In this document: piece after piece, positions 1 to 8,700 of the stretch
Numbering within the stretch: position 1 is the stretch's first letter
Layout: every line of letters starts with the position of its first letter
Origin: an uncultured Microbulbifer sp.
Lineage (GTDB): Bacteria; Pseudomonadota; Gammaproteobacteria; Pseudomonadales; Cellvibrionaceae
Length of the DNA stretch: 64,000 nt
NCBI RefSeq assembly: GCF_947504145.1
Contig: NZ_CANNGQ010000001.1
Location: forward strand, 62,001 to 126,000
Direction: 5' to 3'
The notes under the pieces: model-generated
What the model was told of the DNA's origin: nothing
The model's database searches: none
The model's input: only the letters and a program-made list of their open reading frames with translations
Translations under genes and position numbers: made by a program

Positions 1-451
1 CCGGTTTACCTTCGAGGGTTTTTTGCCGTCCAAATCGCTGGCGAGAGAGAAAGCGCTACAGGCGCTGGGCGGCGAAACGCGCACCATGGTGTTTTACGAG
101 GCGCCGCACCGGGTGCTGGATACGCTGGAAGCTATGTGCGAGGTATTTGGCGGCGCTCGCGAGGCTGTCATTGCGCGGGAGTTGACCAAGGCGTTTGAGA
201 CCATTCATCTGCTGCCATTGGCGGAGCTGGTGGAGTGGGTGCGTGCGGATAGCAATCAGCAGCGGGGGGAGATTGCGGTGCTGGTGCGCGGGGCGGCGGA
301 GGAGAAGTCGTCGGCGCTGGATGCAGAGTCGGAGCGCGTGATGACGCTGCTGCTGGCGGAGCTGCCGCCCAAGCGTGCGGCGGCGTTGGCGGCAGAGATT
401 ACCGGTGTGAACAAGAAGCTGCTCTACAACTGGTCGCTTTCGCAAAAATAG
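1..451 (+). CDS. rsmI: 16S rRNA (cytidine-1402 2'-O)-methyltransferase, C-terminal part
   Basis: The frame is open from the window edge, so the start lies outside. RsmI uses SAM to methylate the 2'-OH of C1402 in the decoding centre of 16S rRNA. Visible family motifs are FEGFLPSKS, then FYEAPHRVLDTLE, then ARELTKAFETIH, followed by the small C-terminal domain ending at a TAG at 449-451. Only about the last 150 residues are present, roughly half of the usual length. The gene is followed directly by the rnpB promoter and RNase P RNA. The family assignment is firm. Confidence 0.93.
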   Translation, partial: RFTFEGFLPSKSLAREKALQALGGETRTMVFYEAPHRVLDTLEAMCEVFGGAREAVIARELTKAFETIHLLPLAELVEWVRADSNQQRGEIAVLVRGAAEEKSSALDAESERVMTLLLAELPPKRAAALAAEITGVNKKLLYNWSLSQK

Positions 452-465
452 GTGGCAAAAGTAAG

Positions 466-494
466 TTGCATTACCGGAGGGCGCTCATTACTCT
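466..494 (+). promoter_or_regulatory. Sigma-70 promoter of rnpB
   Basis: TTGCAT (466-471) and TACTCT (489-494) are separated by 17 nt, and the expected start point falls at about 501, where the P1 helix of RNase P RNA begins. The position relative to the RNA end is the main support; the -10 box is only a moderate match. Confidence 0.6.
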
Positions 495-500
495 TCGCGC

Positions 501-875
<375 letters not shown>

Positions 876-896
876 TAAATTGGTATTTCTTCAGTG

Positions 897-909
897 TTTT
901 CAAAGGGTT
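897..909 (+). repeat. Putative integrase arm-type site, left
   Basis: TTTTCAAAGGGTT lies 27 bp beyond the left rnpB repeat. Its exact reverse complement is at 30,442-30,454, 19 bp before the right repeat. In the excised circle the two would flank the core symmetrically, as arm-type sites of tyrosine recombinases do. This role is inferred. Confidence 0.5.
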
Positions 910-941
910 AGATCCGACTCTGCCCTTTGGAGACCCTGTTG

Positions 942-2267
942 ATGGTACAAAGACTGCTACAAACTTCCTTTCCATATCTTCTTCTACGAAATAAGACCTT
1001 CTACTTCCGTTTCGTTTCACCACGACACGTTCTCGAGCTTCTCCCAAGCGCACCCAGGGAAATCCGACGTAGTCTCAGAACTGATTCCTTGACTCATTCT
1101 GCGTCTTTGGTCGGAACCAAGCTCGGCACGATTGCTGAAATCCGTCGTTCCCGGGACCCTGCTTCGCTAGAAAGGCTATATGGCCGTTTGACAGACTTCG
1201 CGCAGACTTATTCTTGTGACTGGGAGGTGAGCCCCGGGCCGAAGAACATTCCAGCTAAGAGGGCCTCTGTGAGCGCTGACGAGCCTTTCCCCACCCTAAC
1301 TGAGGCATGGGTAGCGTTTAAGGCCTGGAGGCAATGGGGAGAGCGTTTGGCTGTGGATAACGAGCGGATGTTTGAGAGCCTGCGACACTTTCTAGGTGAT
1401 GTGCCGGTTGATCAAGTCACCAAGCAAGGGCTCAAGGCGGCTCTGCAGCAGATTTCCTGGTTACCGGTACGGCACAAAGCTCCGTACAAGGGGCGGTCAC
1501 TGGAGCAGCTGGCTAATGAAGCTGTACCTGAAGAGGATCGGGTGTCTGGTAAGTATGTGAAGGGACATCTGAAGCTAGCTCAGGGGTTGTTCAGCAGCTA
1601 CTTAGTCAACGAGCTCGAGTTGCTCGAGCAATCGCCGACGGCAGGCCTCACCTGGCGCTACGAAAACCGCCGATACGCTAGCCTCGATGACCAGCTGGTT
1701 CAGCAGGCAGTAAGAGCGTCTGCGGAGAAGCCTGAGTGGTTCCGCTGGTTTTTATTAATTGCGATTTACTCCGGAGCGCGAAGATCAGAAATTGCCAATT
1801 TGCTGAGCGAAGATTTTAGAATCGATAGCGGCTCCAGGCGTGAATACTTTTTAATCAAGTCAGGGAAAACGAAAGCGGCTACACGACGTGTACCACTGCA
1901 CAAAATGCTAATTCAGGCTGGATTACTGGAGTGGGTGGCAGAGCAGAAAGGCCAGCTATTCCCTATTGCAGCACGAAACCCCAATCGAGCCACGGACTTG
2001 TTCAATAGCCTTTTCAGTGCTTCATTCAACGAGGTGGGTGAACGAATGGTGTTCCACTCACTACGGCATACTTTTATTACTAAGGCCCGCGCAGCGGGGG
2101 TCCCCGACGTATTGGTGCAGCAGGTGGTCGGACACGAGAAGCGTGGAGCGGGGATTACGGATCGCTACACGCATACTTTCCCCGTCAAGGATGTTCTCTG
2201 TGTGGTCGATGCCGTCCAGTTCCCTGTGTGCAGAGAGATTGTCGAAAGCAAAGGGAGAGGCACCTAA
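942..2267 (+). CDS. int: Tyrosine site-specific integrase
   Basis: About 441 residues. It catalyses integration and excision of the element at rnpB. The C-terminal catalytic domain shows the full tyrosine-recombinase set: Arg in SGARRSEI, Lys in GKTKAATRRV, HSLRHTF (HxxR), GHEKRG, and the nucleophile in DRYTHTF. The N-terminal half looks like an arm-binding plus SAM-like core-binding region. I chose the ATG at 942 because GGAGA lies 8 nt upstream; a TTG five codons earlier is possible. The gene starts about 70 bp from the 3' end of rnpB, with no clear terminator between them. Confidence 0.93.
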   Translation: MVQRLLQTSFPYLLLRNKTFYFRFVSPRHVLELLPSAPREIRRSLRTDSLTHSASLVGTKLGTIAEIRRSRDPASLERLYGRLTDFAQTYSCDWEVSPGPKNIPAKRASVSADEPFPTLTEAWVAFKAWRQWGERLAVDNERMFESLRHFLGDVPVDQVTKQGLKAALQQISWLPVRHKAPYKGRSLEQLANEAVPEEDRVSGKYVKGHLKLAQGLFSSYLVNELELLEQSPTAGLTWRYENRRYASLDDQLVQQAVRASAEKPEWFRWFLLIAIYSGARRSEIANLLSEDFRIDSGSRREYFLIKSGKTKAATRRVPLHKMLIQAGLLEWVAEQKGQLFPIAARNPNRATDLFNSLFSASFNEVGERMVFHSLRHTFITKARAAGVPDVLVQQVVGHEKRGAGITDRYTHTFPVKDVLCVVDAVQFPVCREIVESKGRGT

Positions 2268-2903
2268 CACAGGTTCTCGTGAAACTTGTGCGACGGACAG
2301 GGCGTGAAGAGCAGGCGTGGTGCGGGCTCCAGCCGAATAGACAAAACTAATTAGTATAAAGAGCCCCTACTCAATAGTAACTCCTACCTCGGATCCCTGC
2401 CGGCGCAACCAATACTGTACCAACGAGTTCAAGGATAGAGTCAACGGCTGTGCCACTGGCTACATGCGCCAGTGACAGCTATGAGATCGCGAGATAGTTT
2501 TTGGTAAAGTTAGGTCATCTGATCAGCGATTGCTCAATCAAGACCTAAGAGTGGTTATCTGAGAGTACTCTCGAATGCTGGATTTGCCAGAGCATATGAA
2601 GCGATCTGCATCTGAATGTGATTTTATAAAAATAATATATAAATCAACGGGCTATGGTTTTTATTTTTGCCATAGTGCTTTGCTCACCAAGTTGCCCACC
2701 ATGTGCCTGTATATTCATTAGTCTGCAATCATTTAGCCCACAACGTAAAGGGTTACAGCCACCTACAAGTAACGCTCCCCACTTGAATTAATGTGATTTG
2801 TGTCACATTATTCGGCGTGTGTTCAGACTGCGTATTCATCATCAAAGATATATGTCAGTTGGCAGCACCAAAATAAAGTTCAGCATGGAGCAAAGGTTTA
2901 ATA
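2268..2903. other. Gene-free AT-rich stretch
   Basis: No convincing gene in 636 bp between the integrase and the lipoprotein gene. It holds a 7-bp stem (2454-2460 with 2468-2474) without a T-run, a 6-bp inverted repeat CTATGG/CCATAG near 2,655-2,680, and the CRP-like palindrome listed separately. Confidence 0.6.
2792..2807. promoter_or_regulatory. CRP-type binding site
   Basis: TGTGA-N6-TCACA is an exact match to both conserved half-sites of the CRP/Vfr consensus. It lies about 100 bp upstream of the Sel1-repeat lipoprotein gene. Binding by a host CRP-family regulator is inferred. Confidence 0.55.
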
Positions 2904-3701
2904 GTGAAAAAAATAACGATCGTGTGTTTTATTTTTTTGATTTTTGGGTGTAGTGAGGAAAGGGTTGGCGATACTGCAAATGATTCTTCCCGATCGGATT
3001 CCTGTTCAACTATCGACGACTGCTTCCAGCGAGCTAAGAGTGGTGATACAGAGGCGCAGTACCAGCTAGGTATTTTATTAATAAAAGATGGCCAGGTTGA
3101 TAGCGGACTTTCTTGGGGAAAAACGGCAGCCAAGCGAGGTCATATTCAGGCAAATAGAGACTTAGGGCGATTATATGCTAAGGACGATCTGGAATTTTTG
3201 GCATATGAATATTTAGAGAGGGCTGCATCACTTGGTGATCCTCTCTCTCAATACTGGCTTGGTTTATTTTGTCAGTGGAAAAATTTGAAAGATATAACAA
3301 TAGACTGTACACCTTCATCCTCAGAGAAGTGGATACTTAAAAGTGCAAATCAAGGATATCCAGAAGCATTGAGCTATCAAGCTATGTACCTTGCGTCTAC
3401 CGATGAAGAGCGGTTCAGTCTGAAAAAGCGTGCTGCAGAGGGCGGTGATCAGTCCTCAATGGCTGCAATAGGTGCTAGTTTTCATGCTGGTATAGGCGTG
3501 AAACAGGATTGTGTAGAGGGGTATGCGTGGGCACTTGCGGCTAATGAATTCGGTGAGATTAGCGATGAGCTTGATAAGGATCACATAAATATGTCTCTAG
3601 AGCTCACTGGCTCTGATATTTCGGAAATTCAAAAGCGGGTGGCACTAAAAAGGTCTAAAGAAATATTGGCATCGGTCAAACCCTTTACGTGGGAGGGGTG
3701 A
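2904..3701 (+). CDS. Sel1-like repeat lipoprotein
   Basis: 265 residues. The N-terminus has a short basic/hydrophobic signal followed by a lipobox-like IFGC, so it is probably lipid-anchored in the envelope. The body contains several Sel1-like (SLR) helical repeats, for example AQYQLGILLIKDG, QANRDLGRLYAKDD and SQYWLGLFCQW, typical of protein-protein interaction scaffolds. A GTG start is chosen because AAGG lies 7 nt upstream and it gives the signal peptide directly. The gene is followed after 4 bp by a small membrane-protein gene. The region is more AT-rich than the host core genes, suggesting acquired DNA. The partner is unknown. Confidence 0.8.
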   Translation: MKKITIVCFIFLIFGCSEERVGDTANDSSRSDSCSTIDDCFQRAKSGDTEAQYQLGILLIKDGQVDSGLSWGKTAAKRGHIQANRDLGRLYAKDDLEFLAYEYLERAASLGDPLSQYWLGLFCQWKNLKDITIDCTPSSSEKWILKSANQGYPEALSYQAMYLASTDEERFSLKKRAAEGGDQSSMAAIGASFHAGIGVKQDCVEGYAWALAANEFGEISDELDKDHINMSLELTGSDISEIQKRVALKRSKEILASVKPFTWEG

Positions 3702-3705
3702 AGCT

Positions 3706-4023
3706 TTGAAGAAATATATATGGCAATACTTCATTTTTCTTTTCATCCTAGTCATACCTGCGTTAGTAATAGCGCTGTCGGTTGACGGCTTTGCGCTTCC
3801 TTTTAAATCATTGTCCGAGGTGGAGGAAAAATTTCCTATGCTAACCGCGGAGGAACAGCGGGTAATGGCTAAGGCGCTAACTCGTCAGGTTCTTGATAGT
3901 TATGGTGACTTCTTTGTTACGGACTTGGGCTACTGGTTATTCGTTATACTTTGTTTCGGATCGCCAGCTGCTGTTGTTTATTATAAAAATCACAGTTTAT
4001 CGAAAGATATTGTGAATCCCTAG
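3706..4023 (+). CDS. Small two-TM membrane protein, unknown
   Basis: 105 residues with one hydrophobic segment near residues 5-25 and a second near 73-95, and a polar stretch of about 45 residues between. I do not recognise the family. It starts at TTG preceded by a strong GGAGGGG 7 nt upstream. It follows the Sel1-repeat lipoprotein gene after 4 bp, so the two are likely co-transcribed and may act together in the envelope. A clear terminator follows. Confidence 0.65.
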   Translation: MKKYIWQYFIFLFILVIPALVIALSVDGFALPFKSLSEVEEKFPMLTAEEQRVMAKALTRQVLDSYGDFFVTDLGYWLFVILCFGSPAAVVYYKNHSLSKDIVNP

Positions 4024-4083
4024 TTATCTTCTAGTCACTAGAAAACATTATTTTACCGATCTATTGGTATAAGAACTATGTAG

Positions 4084-4109
4084 GCCCTGCCAGTTCGGCA
4101 GGGCTTTTT
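4084..4109 (+). terminator. Intrinsic terminator
   Basis: 8-bp stem GCCCTGCC (4084-4091) with GGCAGGGC (4097-4104), then TTTTT. It ends the two-gene lipoprotein unit. Confidence 0.85.
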
Positions 4110-4129
4110 CATTTCTAAAAGGAAGGAAT

Positions 4130-4621
4130 ATGGAAGCGTGCATAGTTAAAAATCAACAAGGTCGCTACGAAACAGAGAAGCCTGTTACTAAAGAGCAACT
4201 AATCCAGTGTGCAGCCGAAATATTGATGGCTCAGTTTCAGCGAGGAGAAGAAATTTGTTCTGCTGAGTCAGCAAGTCGTTACCTATTGTTCGCCCTTGGT
4301 ATAGAAGAGCGCGAGGTATTTGGAGTTATTTTTCTAGATAGTCAACATAGAATCATTACTTTTGAAAAATTGTTCTGGGGTACTGTCAATGCCGCTTCGG
4401 TTTATCCGCGAGAAATAGTCAAGCGCGCCTTGGCGCTGAATGCTGCAGCGGTACTGCTTGCGCATAACCACCCATCTGGAATTAGCTCGCCATCTGAGGC
4501 AGATAAGGCAATTACATCAAGAATCAGGGACGCTCTGACAGTTGTTGATATCCGTGTCCTGGACCACATCATCGTCGGTGCAGACTCTCAATACAGTTTC
4601 GCCGCGAACGGCCTGATTTGA
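4130..4621 (+). CDS. radC: RadC-like JAB/MPN domain protein
   Basis: 163 residues carrying the RadC JAMM metal-binding motif: HNHPSG followed by SPSEAD. It is shorter than full RadC because the N-terminal helix-hairpin-helix region is lacking. This short form is common in genomic islands and near integrases. The biochemical function is not established despite the name; JAB-fold proteins can be metallo-isopeptidases, and an involvement in DNA mobility or anti-restriction has been proposed. Start ATG with AAGGAAGG upstream. The stop overlaps the region of the next small gene. Confidence 0.85.
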   Translation: MEACIVKNQQGRYETEKPVTKEQLIQCAAEILMAQFQRGEEICSAESASRYLLFALGIEEREVFGVIFLDSQHRIITFEKLFWGTVNAASVYPREIVKRALALNAAAVLLAHNHPSGISSPSEADKAITSRIRDALTVVDIRVLDHIIVGADSQYSFAANGLI

Positions 4622-4629
4622 GGTCTGAT

Positions 4630-4809
4630 ATGTGCTTCGATGGTCAACACGAAACGGAAGAAGAGATAAAGAAGGAGTTTTTCTCGAAACTAGGAAAAGA
4701 GGTTTTCAGGGCGGCTGTTCTATCGACAGTGACTGTATTGGTCAAGGTGCTAGCAGACGCCCTTACACCCTCATCAACTACCCGCCGCTACGACGACTAC
4801 CCAGAGTAG
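4630..4809 (+). CDS. Hypothetical small protein
   Basis: 59 residues: an acidic/amphipathic N-terminus (residues 5-25), a short hydrophobic helix with VLSTVTVLVKVLADAL, then a polar tail. No recognised family. The ATG at 4630 has GAGG 6 nt upstream; a TTG at 4618 overlapping the radC stop is an alternative. Likely co-transcribed with the RadC-like gene. Confidence 0.5.
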   Translation: MCFDGQHETEEEIKKEFFSKLGKEVFRAAVLSTVTVLVKVLADALTPSSTTRRYDDYPE

Positions 4810-4843
4810 CACTAACCACCCTACGCCGGTACAGGAGGCTGTG

Positions 4844-4972
4844 ATGCTGTTCCTGGCGTTTCTCGTGGCTCTCCTTCTGGGAGGGCGGCTTCTACTTGTG
4901 TGGCTGTTCAGGACTTCATTTCTGTTTCGGGTGATAACCCTGATGCTGCTGTACAGCTTTTTCAGCGATTAA
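4844..4972 (+). CDS. Hypothetical 42-residue hydrophobic peptide
   Basis: ATG at 4844 has a strong AGGAGG at 4833-4838. It encodes a very hydrophobic peptide beginning MLFLAFLVALLLGGR and ending LYSFFSD, probably one or two membrane helices. The good ribosome site and position between two genes are the only support. Function unknown. Confidence 0.45.
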   Translation: MLFLAFLVALLLGGRLLLVWLFRTSFLFRVITLMLLYSFFSD

Positions 4973-4988
4973 ATTCGGAGATGTCAAA

Positions 4989-5720
4989 ATGATAAACGAG
5001 GGATTGAGATGTGACAGGGTAACTACCAGCGAGTGTTTTATAGCCTACTACCGTGTGTCGACGAGGCGACAGGGCGCTTCGGGTTTGGGCTTAGAGGCTC
5101 AAAGGGCTTCTGTCCAAGCATTCGTTAGCGCTAGAGGTGCGAAAATTCTGGAAAGCTATACCAAAGTAGAGTCCGGAAGGAACCACCACCGCCAGTAGCT
5201 CCAGGCAGCTATCCGTCGCGCAAATGCGACTGGAAGTCGTCTTGTTATTGCTCGCTTGGATCGGCTTGCTCGCAGTGTAAGTTTCACATCCAAGCTGATG
5301 GAGAGTTCTGTCGATTTTGTTGCAGTAGATTTGCCGGAGGCAAATAAGTTGACGATACACATAATGGCCGCGATGGCCGAGCATGAGGCTGAGATGATTA
5401 GTAAACGGACAAAGGCTGCTCTTGCTAGGGCGGTTGAACGTGGGGTAACGCTGGGAAACCCCCGCTTGCACCTTGTAACACGAAATACGGAGGCTGCAAG
5501 ACTGGGTAAGGCCAGAAAGGCACTAGAAAGAGCTGAGTGTTATCGGCAGATTGTTACCGAGCTGAAGTCTAAAGGCGTCTCGACATACACGGGGATCGCA
5601 GAGCAGCTAAACGAGAAAAAGTGGTATACGCCTGCAGGTTGCAGGTGGGATGCAACTCGAGTATGTAGGCTGATTAGACGGCTTGGTATATCACTATCGT
5701 CAGGTACTAGTGCAACCTAG
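4989..5720 (+). pseudogene. Serine recombinase (resolvase/invertase family), interrupted by an in-frame stop
   Basis: The N-terminal catalytic domain shows FIAYYRVSTRRQ, with the nucleophile serine, and continues to RNHHRQ. A TAG codon at 5196-5198 follows, and the same frame then runs on through IARLDRLARSVS, AAMAEHEAEMISKRTKAAL and a C-terminal helix-turn-helix. The frame is unbroken on either side, so this is a single nonsense change, probably a Gln or Glu codon, and not a frameshift. Unless the stop is read through, the protein is inactive. It was probably a second mobility enzyme of this or an earlier element. Confidence 0.85.
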
Positions 5721-5855
5721 TTACGGACGAAGGCTGCAGGTCGCATTTTCGGCTCCCAATCACAGAATTTGGTTCACTCCACTTTTGCCGTCCCGGGACC
5801 AATTACCGGCACGAAGATAGTATCTGCGAATGGTGCCTGGATTGACAGATGTTGA

Positions 5856-5892
5856 GGTTGGCTATGCAAAGGTTGAAGGTGCATAGCCAACC
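5856..5892. terminator. Perfect 13-bp inverted repeat between convergent genes
   Basis: GGTTGGCTATGCA (5856-5868) pairs exactly with 5880-5892 across an 11-nt loop. It lies between the plus-strand recombinase pseudogene and the minus-strand gene ending at 5953, where a bidirectional terminator would be expected, but neither side has a T-run. Confidence 0.45.
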
Positions 5893-5952
5893 TGTCGGGA
5901 GCGAGCGGTAACGCTGGAAAGAGAGCTTTATACCTAGTCGACGATTAGAGAA

Positions 5953-6798
5953 TTAAGCAGCGTAATGCGCCTGGATGGGAAAGTCATAGCCGATCATAAA
6001 TAGCGCGGCTTCAAAGGCCCGACCGCCTTCAATCCGACAGTCGCCAAAATGTTCCAGGCCTACTTTCTCGACCGCGCATTCAATCAACCAGCTTGCACGT
6101 AACTTCCAGATCGCATGATGTTTCCCGATTCGGCATTGCGGAAAATTATAAGCTTCAGAGAACAGACTGGGGTTCCGATTAGCTGGTGCTTGGGTCTGGC
6201 GGCCCGGTTTCCATGGGAACTGAAGTTCCCTGGGGATACGCCGGCACTGGCCGAACTCGGCCCAGGTTAGCGCCAAGTGCCCCAATGCGGCGCCGACACG
6301 ACCATCGAATATTATGAGATTACCCGTTAACAGGGTATAGACCTTGGTGAATCCGGAGTCCATTCTAAACCGCCCCTCATGGAAGCTTTGTAAGTCCGGA
6401 CTATTGGACGTCAATACTTCCATTGCCTCTTCAATGTTTGCCTTAATATCGAAGTCCGGATCTACGGATTCCTGCCTTTTTATCCATTCAAAGCATTTAG
6501 GAACACCGCCCCAAACAAAGATTTCATAGACTACCTGCCGGTAGTCTAGAGTGGATCTGCTGGACGCTAGCCTGTCAGTAAACTGGAGAAGCTCCCTTTT
6601 TGTTTCATCAAAACCCAATGTCTTCCAATAATAGTGCTCCTTAGCCTGGCTGAAAGAACCGAAGCGCACTGATTGGTCCCGCTTTCTATCATAGTAGGTG
6701 TGCGAAAACTGAACGCGTCCCAGATACAGGTCTGCTAAGTACTGTGCAAAACTTTGAACGTCAGGGTTCTGCAGGAATTGGTTCTTCGATAGGGTCAT
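5953..6798 (-). CDS. Unknown protein with a possible HhH-glycosylase-like (OGG-like) motif
   Basis: 281 residues, no clear signal peptide or membrane segment. I do not recognise it securely. The segment around residues 150-185 reads SGFTKVYTLLTGNLIIFDGRVGAAL. It resembles the Lys plus FDxRV region in OGG-like proteins related to HhH DNA glycosylases; this is a weak, memory-based resemblance. It lies directly downstream of the WYL regulator gene on the same strand, 87 bp away, and the gap contains a copy of the palindrome found upstream of the regulator. I infer that it is controlled by that regulator, as is usual for WYL-linked defence genes. Confidence 0.7.
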   Translation of the reverse strand: MTLSKNQFLQNPDVQSFAQYLADLYLGRVQFSHTYYDRKRDQSVRFGSFSQAKEHYYWKTLGFDETKRELLQFTDRLASSRSTLDYRQVVYEIFVWGGVPKCFEWIKRQESVDPDFDIKANIEEAMEVLTSNSPDLQSFHEGRFRMDSGFTKVYTLLTGNLIIFDGRVGAALGHLALTWAEFGQCRRIPRELQFPWKPGRQTQAPANRNPSLFSEAYNFPQCRIGKHHAIWKLRASWLIECAVEKVGLEHFGDCRIEGGRAFEAALFMIGYDFPIQAHYAA

Positions 6799-6864
6799 AG
6801 AAATCCTTGTTCATTCGAAAGAAGGAGGGCAAACCACCGGGCTTGTTTTGCAACAGTAATGGCA

Positions 6865-6885
6865 AAGTGGAACATAAAGGGTTCC
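6865..6885. promoter_or_regulatory. Second copy of the WYL-locus operator-like repeat
   Basis: AAGTGGAACATAAA followed 3 nt later by TTCC. This matches 18 of 21 positions of the minus-strand reading of the palindrome at 8004-8028. It lies in the gap between the WYL gene and the next minus-strand gene. Confidence 0.55.
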
Positions 6886-7998
6886 TTAGGGGCTGGTCTG
6901 GTACATTTTTTCAATCGCATCTCGTACATGCCGAGCGACTGAAGGCGGACCGAGCACCCTGACATGCTCGCCAAGACCCAGCAGCCAGCAATAAATCTCG
7001 TAGCTATATTGCAGATCACTCACAGTGATGATTGCTTTTTGTACGCTTCCATTCCCACAGCGCTCGACTACCTGAACACGCGTTTTTTCGGGTGAATCTT
7101 CGTGGAAGTAAATTTCACTTAGGTGCTGAGCGGGCTTTCCCGAAATTTCAAACACGAAATCCGACTCCATGGCTCCCCAGGGTACTTTTCCGCCAATAAA
7201 AACGTATTCGTCCTCATTAGGAGTCGGAGGAAGGTTTGCATCTACTAAATCCACACCGCTAAATCGGTGCAGCGCATACTCTTTGTAGGAATCGTCCTTT
7301 GATACGGTGCAAGCGATGTAGTTGACACGTTCTCTCCGGACCAACTTAACTGGTCTGTATATATAGGGCTTGGCTTCACCAATGTACCATCCCCGAAATC
7401 CCCTCCCGGCCTCCAAGGCCTCAAAAATCAGCTGTTCAATTTCCGGGTAATTATCGGGTAACCGCACATGTAGGGAAGGGTAACGAGGGGCTACCTTCAG
7501 ATTCTTCAGCCAGCGCTTGTAGAGTTCGGTTTGGGCACCGCGCAGTCGCCCAGATTCGAGTACCCGCTGCAAGTACTGTCGATCGCTTGGCGGCAAGAAG
7601 TGCGCAGAGTAGTTAAGGGAAATGGCCGCGATGAGGCCGCTTTGAGAAGAAGTCGGTAAGTTGGTACCTACCTCCATGTACCACAGATGCCTAAAGCCAG
7701 GACCGACATTTACCGACTTAGGATCTGCTCCGGGAGGAAAATCTACCTCTCCTATCTTGACGCCTACGCGATTTGATCTGTCTGCTAACAGCCCTTTAAG
7801 AATCCTGACGGTTCTTTGTCGGGCTGACTTTCCAACCCCGAGAGTACTTTCTGACCACCCTTGACTGAAATGTGTCGCGAGGCAATTCGTCAGCTCCTGC
7901 ACACTCCTGCCGGTCTTGCCGGCCTTTTCTAGCTCGCGCAGCAATATTGCTGACGCTTGCAGATGCTCACTATTAGAAAAACGTACTTTTTGATTCAT
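6886..7998 (-). CDS. WYL-domain transcriptional regulator
   Basis: 370 residues. The N-terminal about 120 residues look like a winged helix-turn-helix region (SVQELTNCLATHF, KSARQRTVRILKGLL). The middle holds the WYL ligand-binding domain with RGWYIGEAKPYIYRPVKL and YIACT. The C-terminal WCX-type part includes SYEIYCWLLGLGEHVRVLGP and ends in an ARHVRDAIEKM helix. Proteins of this build (BrxR, CapW) repress phage-defence operons and are released by a ligand, probably nucleic acid. A near-perfect palindrome sits 6 bp upstream of the start and a matching copy precedes the downstream gene, fitting autoregulation. Confidence 0.88.
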   Translation of the reverse strand: MNQKVRFSNSEHLQASAILLRELEKAGKTGRSVQELTNCLATHFSQGWSESTLGVGKSARQRTVRILKGLLADRSNRVGVKIGEVDFPPGADPKSVNVGPGFRHLWYMEVGTNLPTSSQSGLIAAISLNYSAHFLPPSDRQYLQRVLESGRLRGAQTELYKRWLKNLKVAPRYPSLHVRLPDNYPEIEQLIFEALEAGRGFRGWYIGEAKPYIYRPVKLVRRERVNYIACTVSKDDSYKEYALHRFSGVDLVDANLPPTPNEDEYVFIGGKVPWGAMESDFVFEISGKPAQHLSEIYFHEDSPEKTRVQVVERCGNGSVQKAIITVSDLQYSYEIYCWLLGLGEHVRVLGPPSVARHVRDAIEKMYQTSP

Positions 7999-8003
7999 GC
8001 CAA

Positions 8004-8028
8004 AAGTGGAATTTTTTATGTTCCACTT
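8004..8028. promoter_or_regulatory. Palindromic operator upstream of the WYL regulator
   Basis: AAGTGGAA (8004-8011) and TTCCACTT (8021-8028) form a perfect 8-bp inverted repeat with a 9-nt A/T-rich centre. It sits between the divergent WYL gene and the plus-strand gene at 8085, so it could control both. Confidence 0.65.
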
Positions 8029-8084
8029 GAGTGTAATAGTTTGACCGTATCAGCACAATCATGTACTTGCCGCCGGAGAATCTT

Positions 8085-8372
8085 ATGGGTAAGCCATCGC
8101 ATCAAATAGCACTTCCACTGGAGAGTGCAGTCACCTTGTACCAGGCTCTGCAATCACTGACTGAACATCTCAATTCAGAAATCGAAGCTGCCATTGCCAA
8201 GCTGCTTAGCGAAGAGTGCAATCCCGGCCTAGTCGTCAGTCACGCAAAGACTAGAGACCGTTGTGAACATGTGGCGGCCAAACTCAATCAGCTTATTGAA
8301 GTGCACCGGGCTGATCAACAGGATGGAAATCAACAAAAATGTTTTGCAATAGGGGGCGCGTTTCCAAATTGA
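8085..8372 (+). CDS. Hypothetical protein divergent from the WYL regulator
   Basis: 95 residues from the ATG at 8085, chosen because GGAG lies 6 nt upstream; an in-frame ATG at 8061 lacks a ribosome site. It is mostly helical by appearance (SAVTLYQALQSLTEHLNSEI, RCEHVAAKLNQLIEV). No recognised family. It shares its upstream region, including the palindrome, with the WYL regulator. Confidence 0.6.
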   Translation: MGKPSHQIALPLESAVTLYQALQSLTEHLNSEIEAAIAKLLSEECNPGLVVSHAKTRDRCEHVAAKLNQLIEVHRADQQDGNQQKCFAIGGAFPN

Positions 8373-8461
8373 ACAACCCGAAATCTGGGGGGGCAAATTC
8401 CTTTGAATACGTTCGCAGGCTGTCTCCGGATAGCGGACACCGCTAAATCATGAGGCAAAAA

Positions 8462-8671
8462 ATGAATCGACAAATTCTCCGTGACCCCAGGGGCCAGCTA
8501 CTTGGCTGGATACAGCCTGATGCCACTACCGGACATCTATACGCCTACCGTGCTGGCGGTAACATCCTTGGCTGGTTTATCCCGAACTTCGGGCCGGGCG
8601 GCCGTACCTTCGATAACAAAGGGCAGCCTTTGGGGCAAGGAAACCACTTGTCCAGCCTATTTTACCGATAA
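8462..8671 (+). CDS. Small repeat protein, beta-flower-like
   Basis: 69 residues from the ATG at 8462, which has GAGG 6 nt upstream. Short units recur: DPRGQLLGWI, then GGNILGWF, then NKGQPLGQGN. This pattern of G-x-x-L-G-W turns recalls the small 4-fold beta-flower proteins found in bacterial islands; the resemblance is tentative. It is the first gene of a run with the MazG-like gene and the 190-residue gene. Confidence 0.55.
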   Translation: MNRQILRDPRGQLLGWIQPDATTGHLYAYRAGGNILGWFIPNFGPGGRTFDNKGQPLGQGNHLSSLFYR

Positions 8672-8700
8672 GAAATGCCGGAACGAATTGGTAAGAAACC

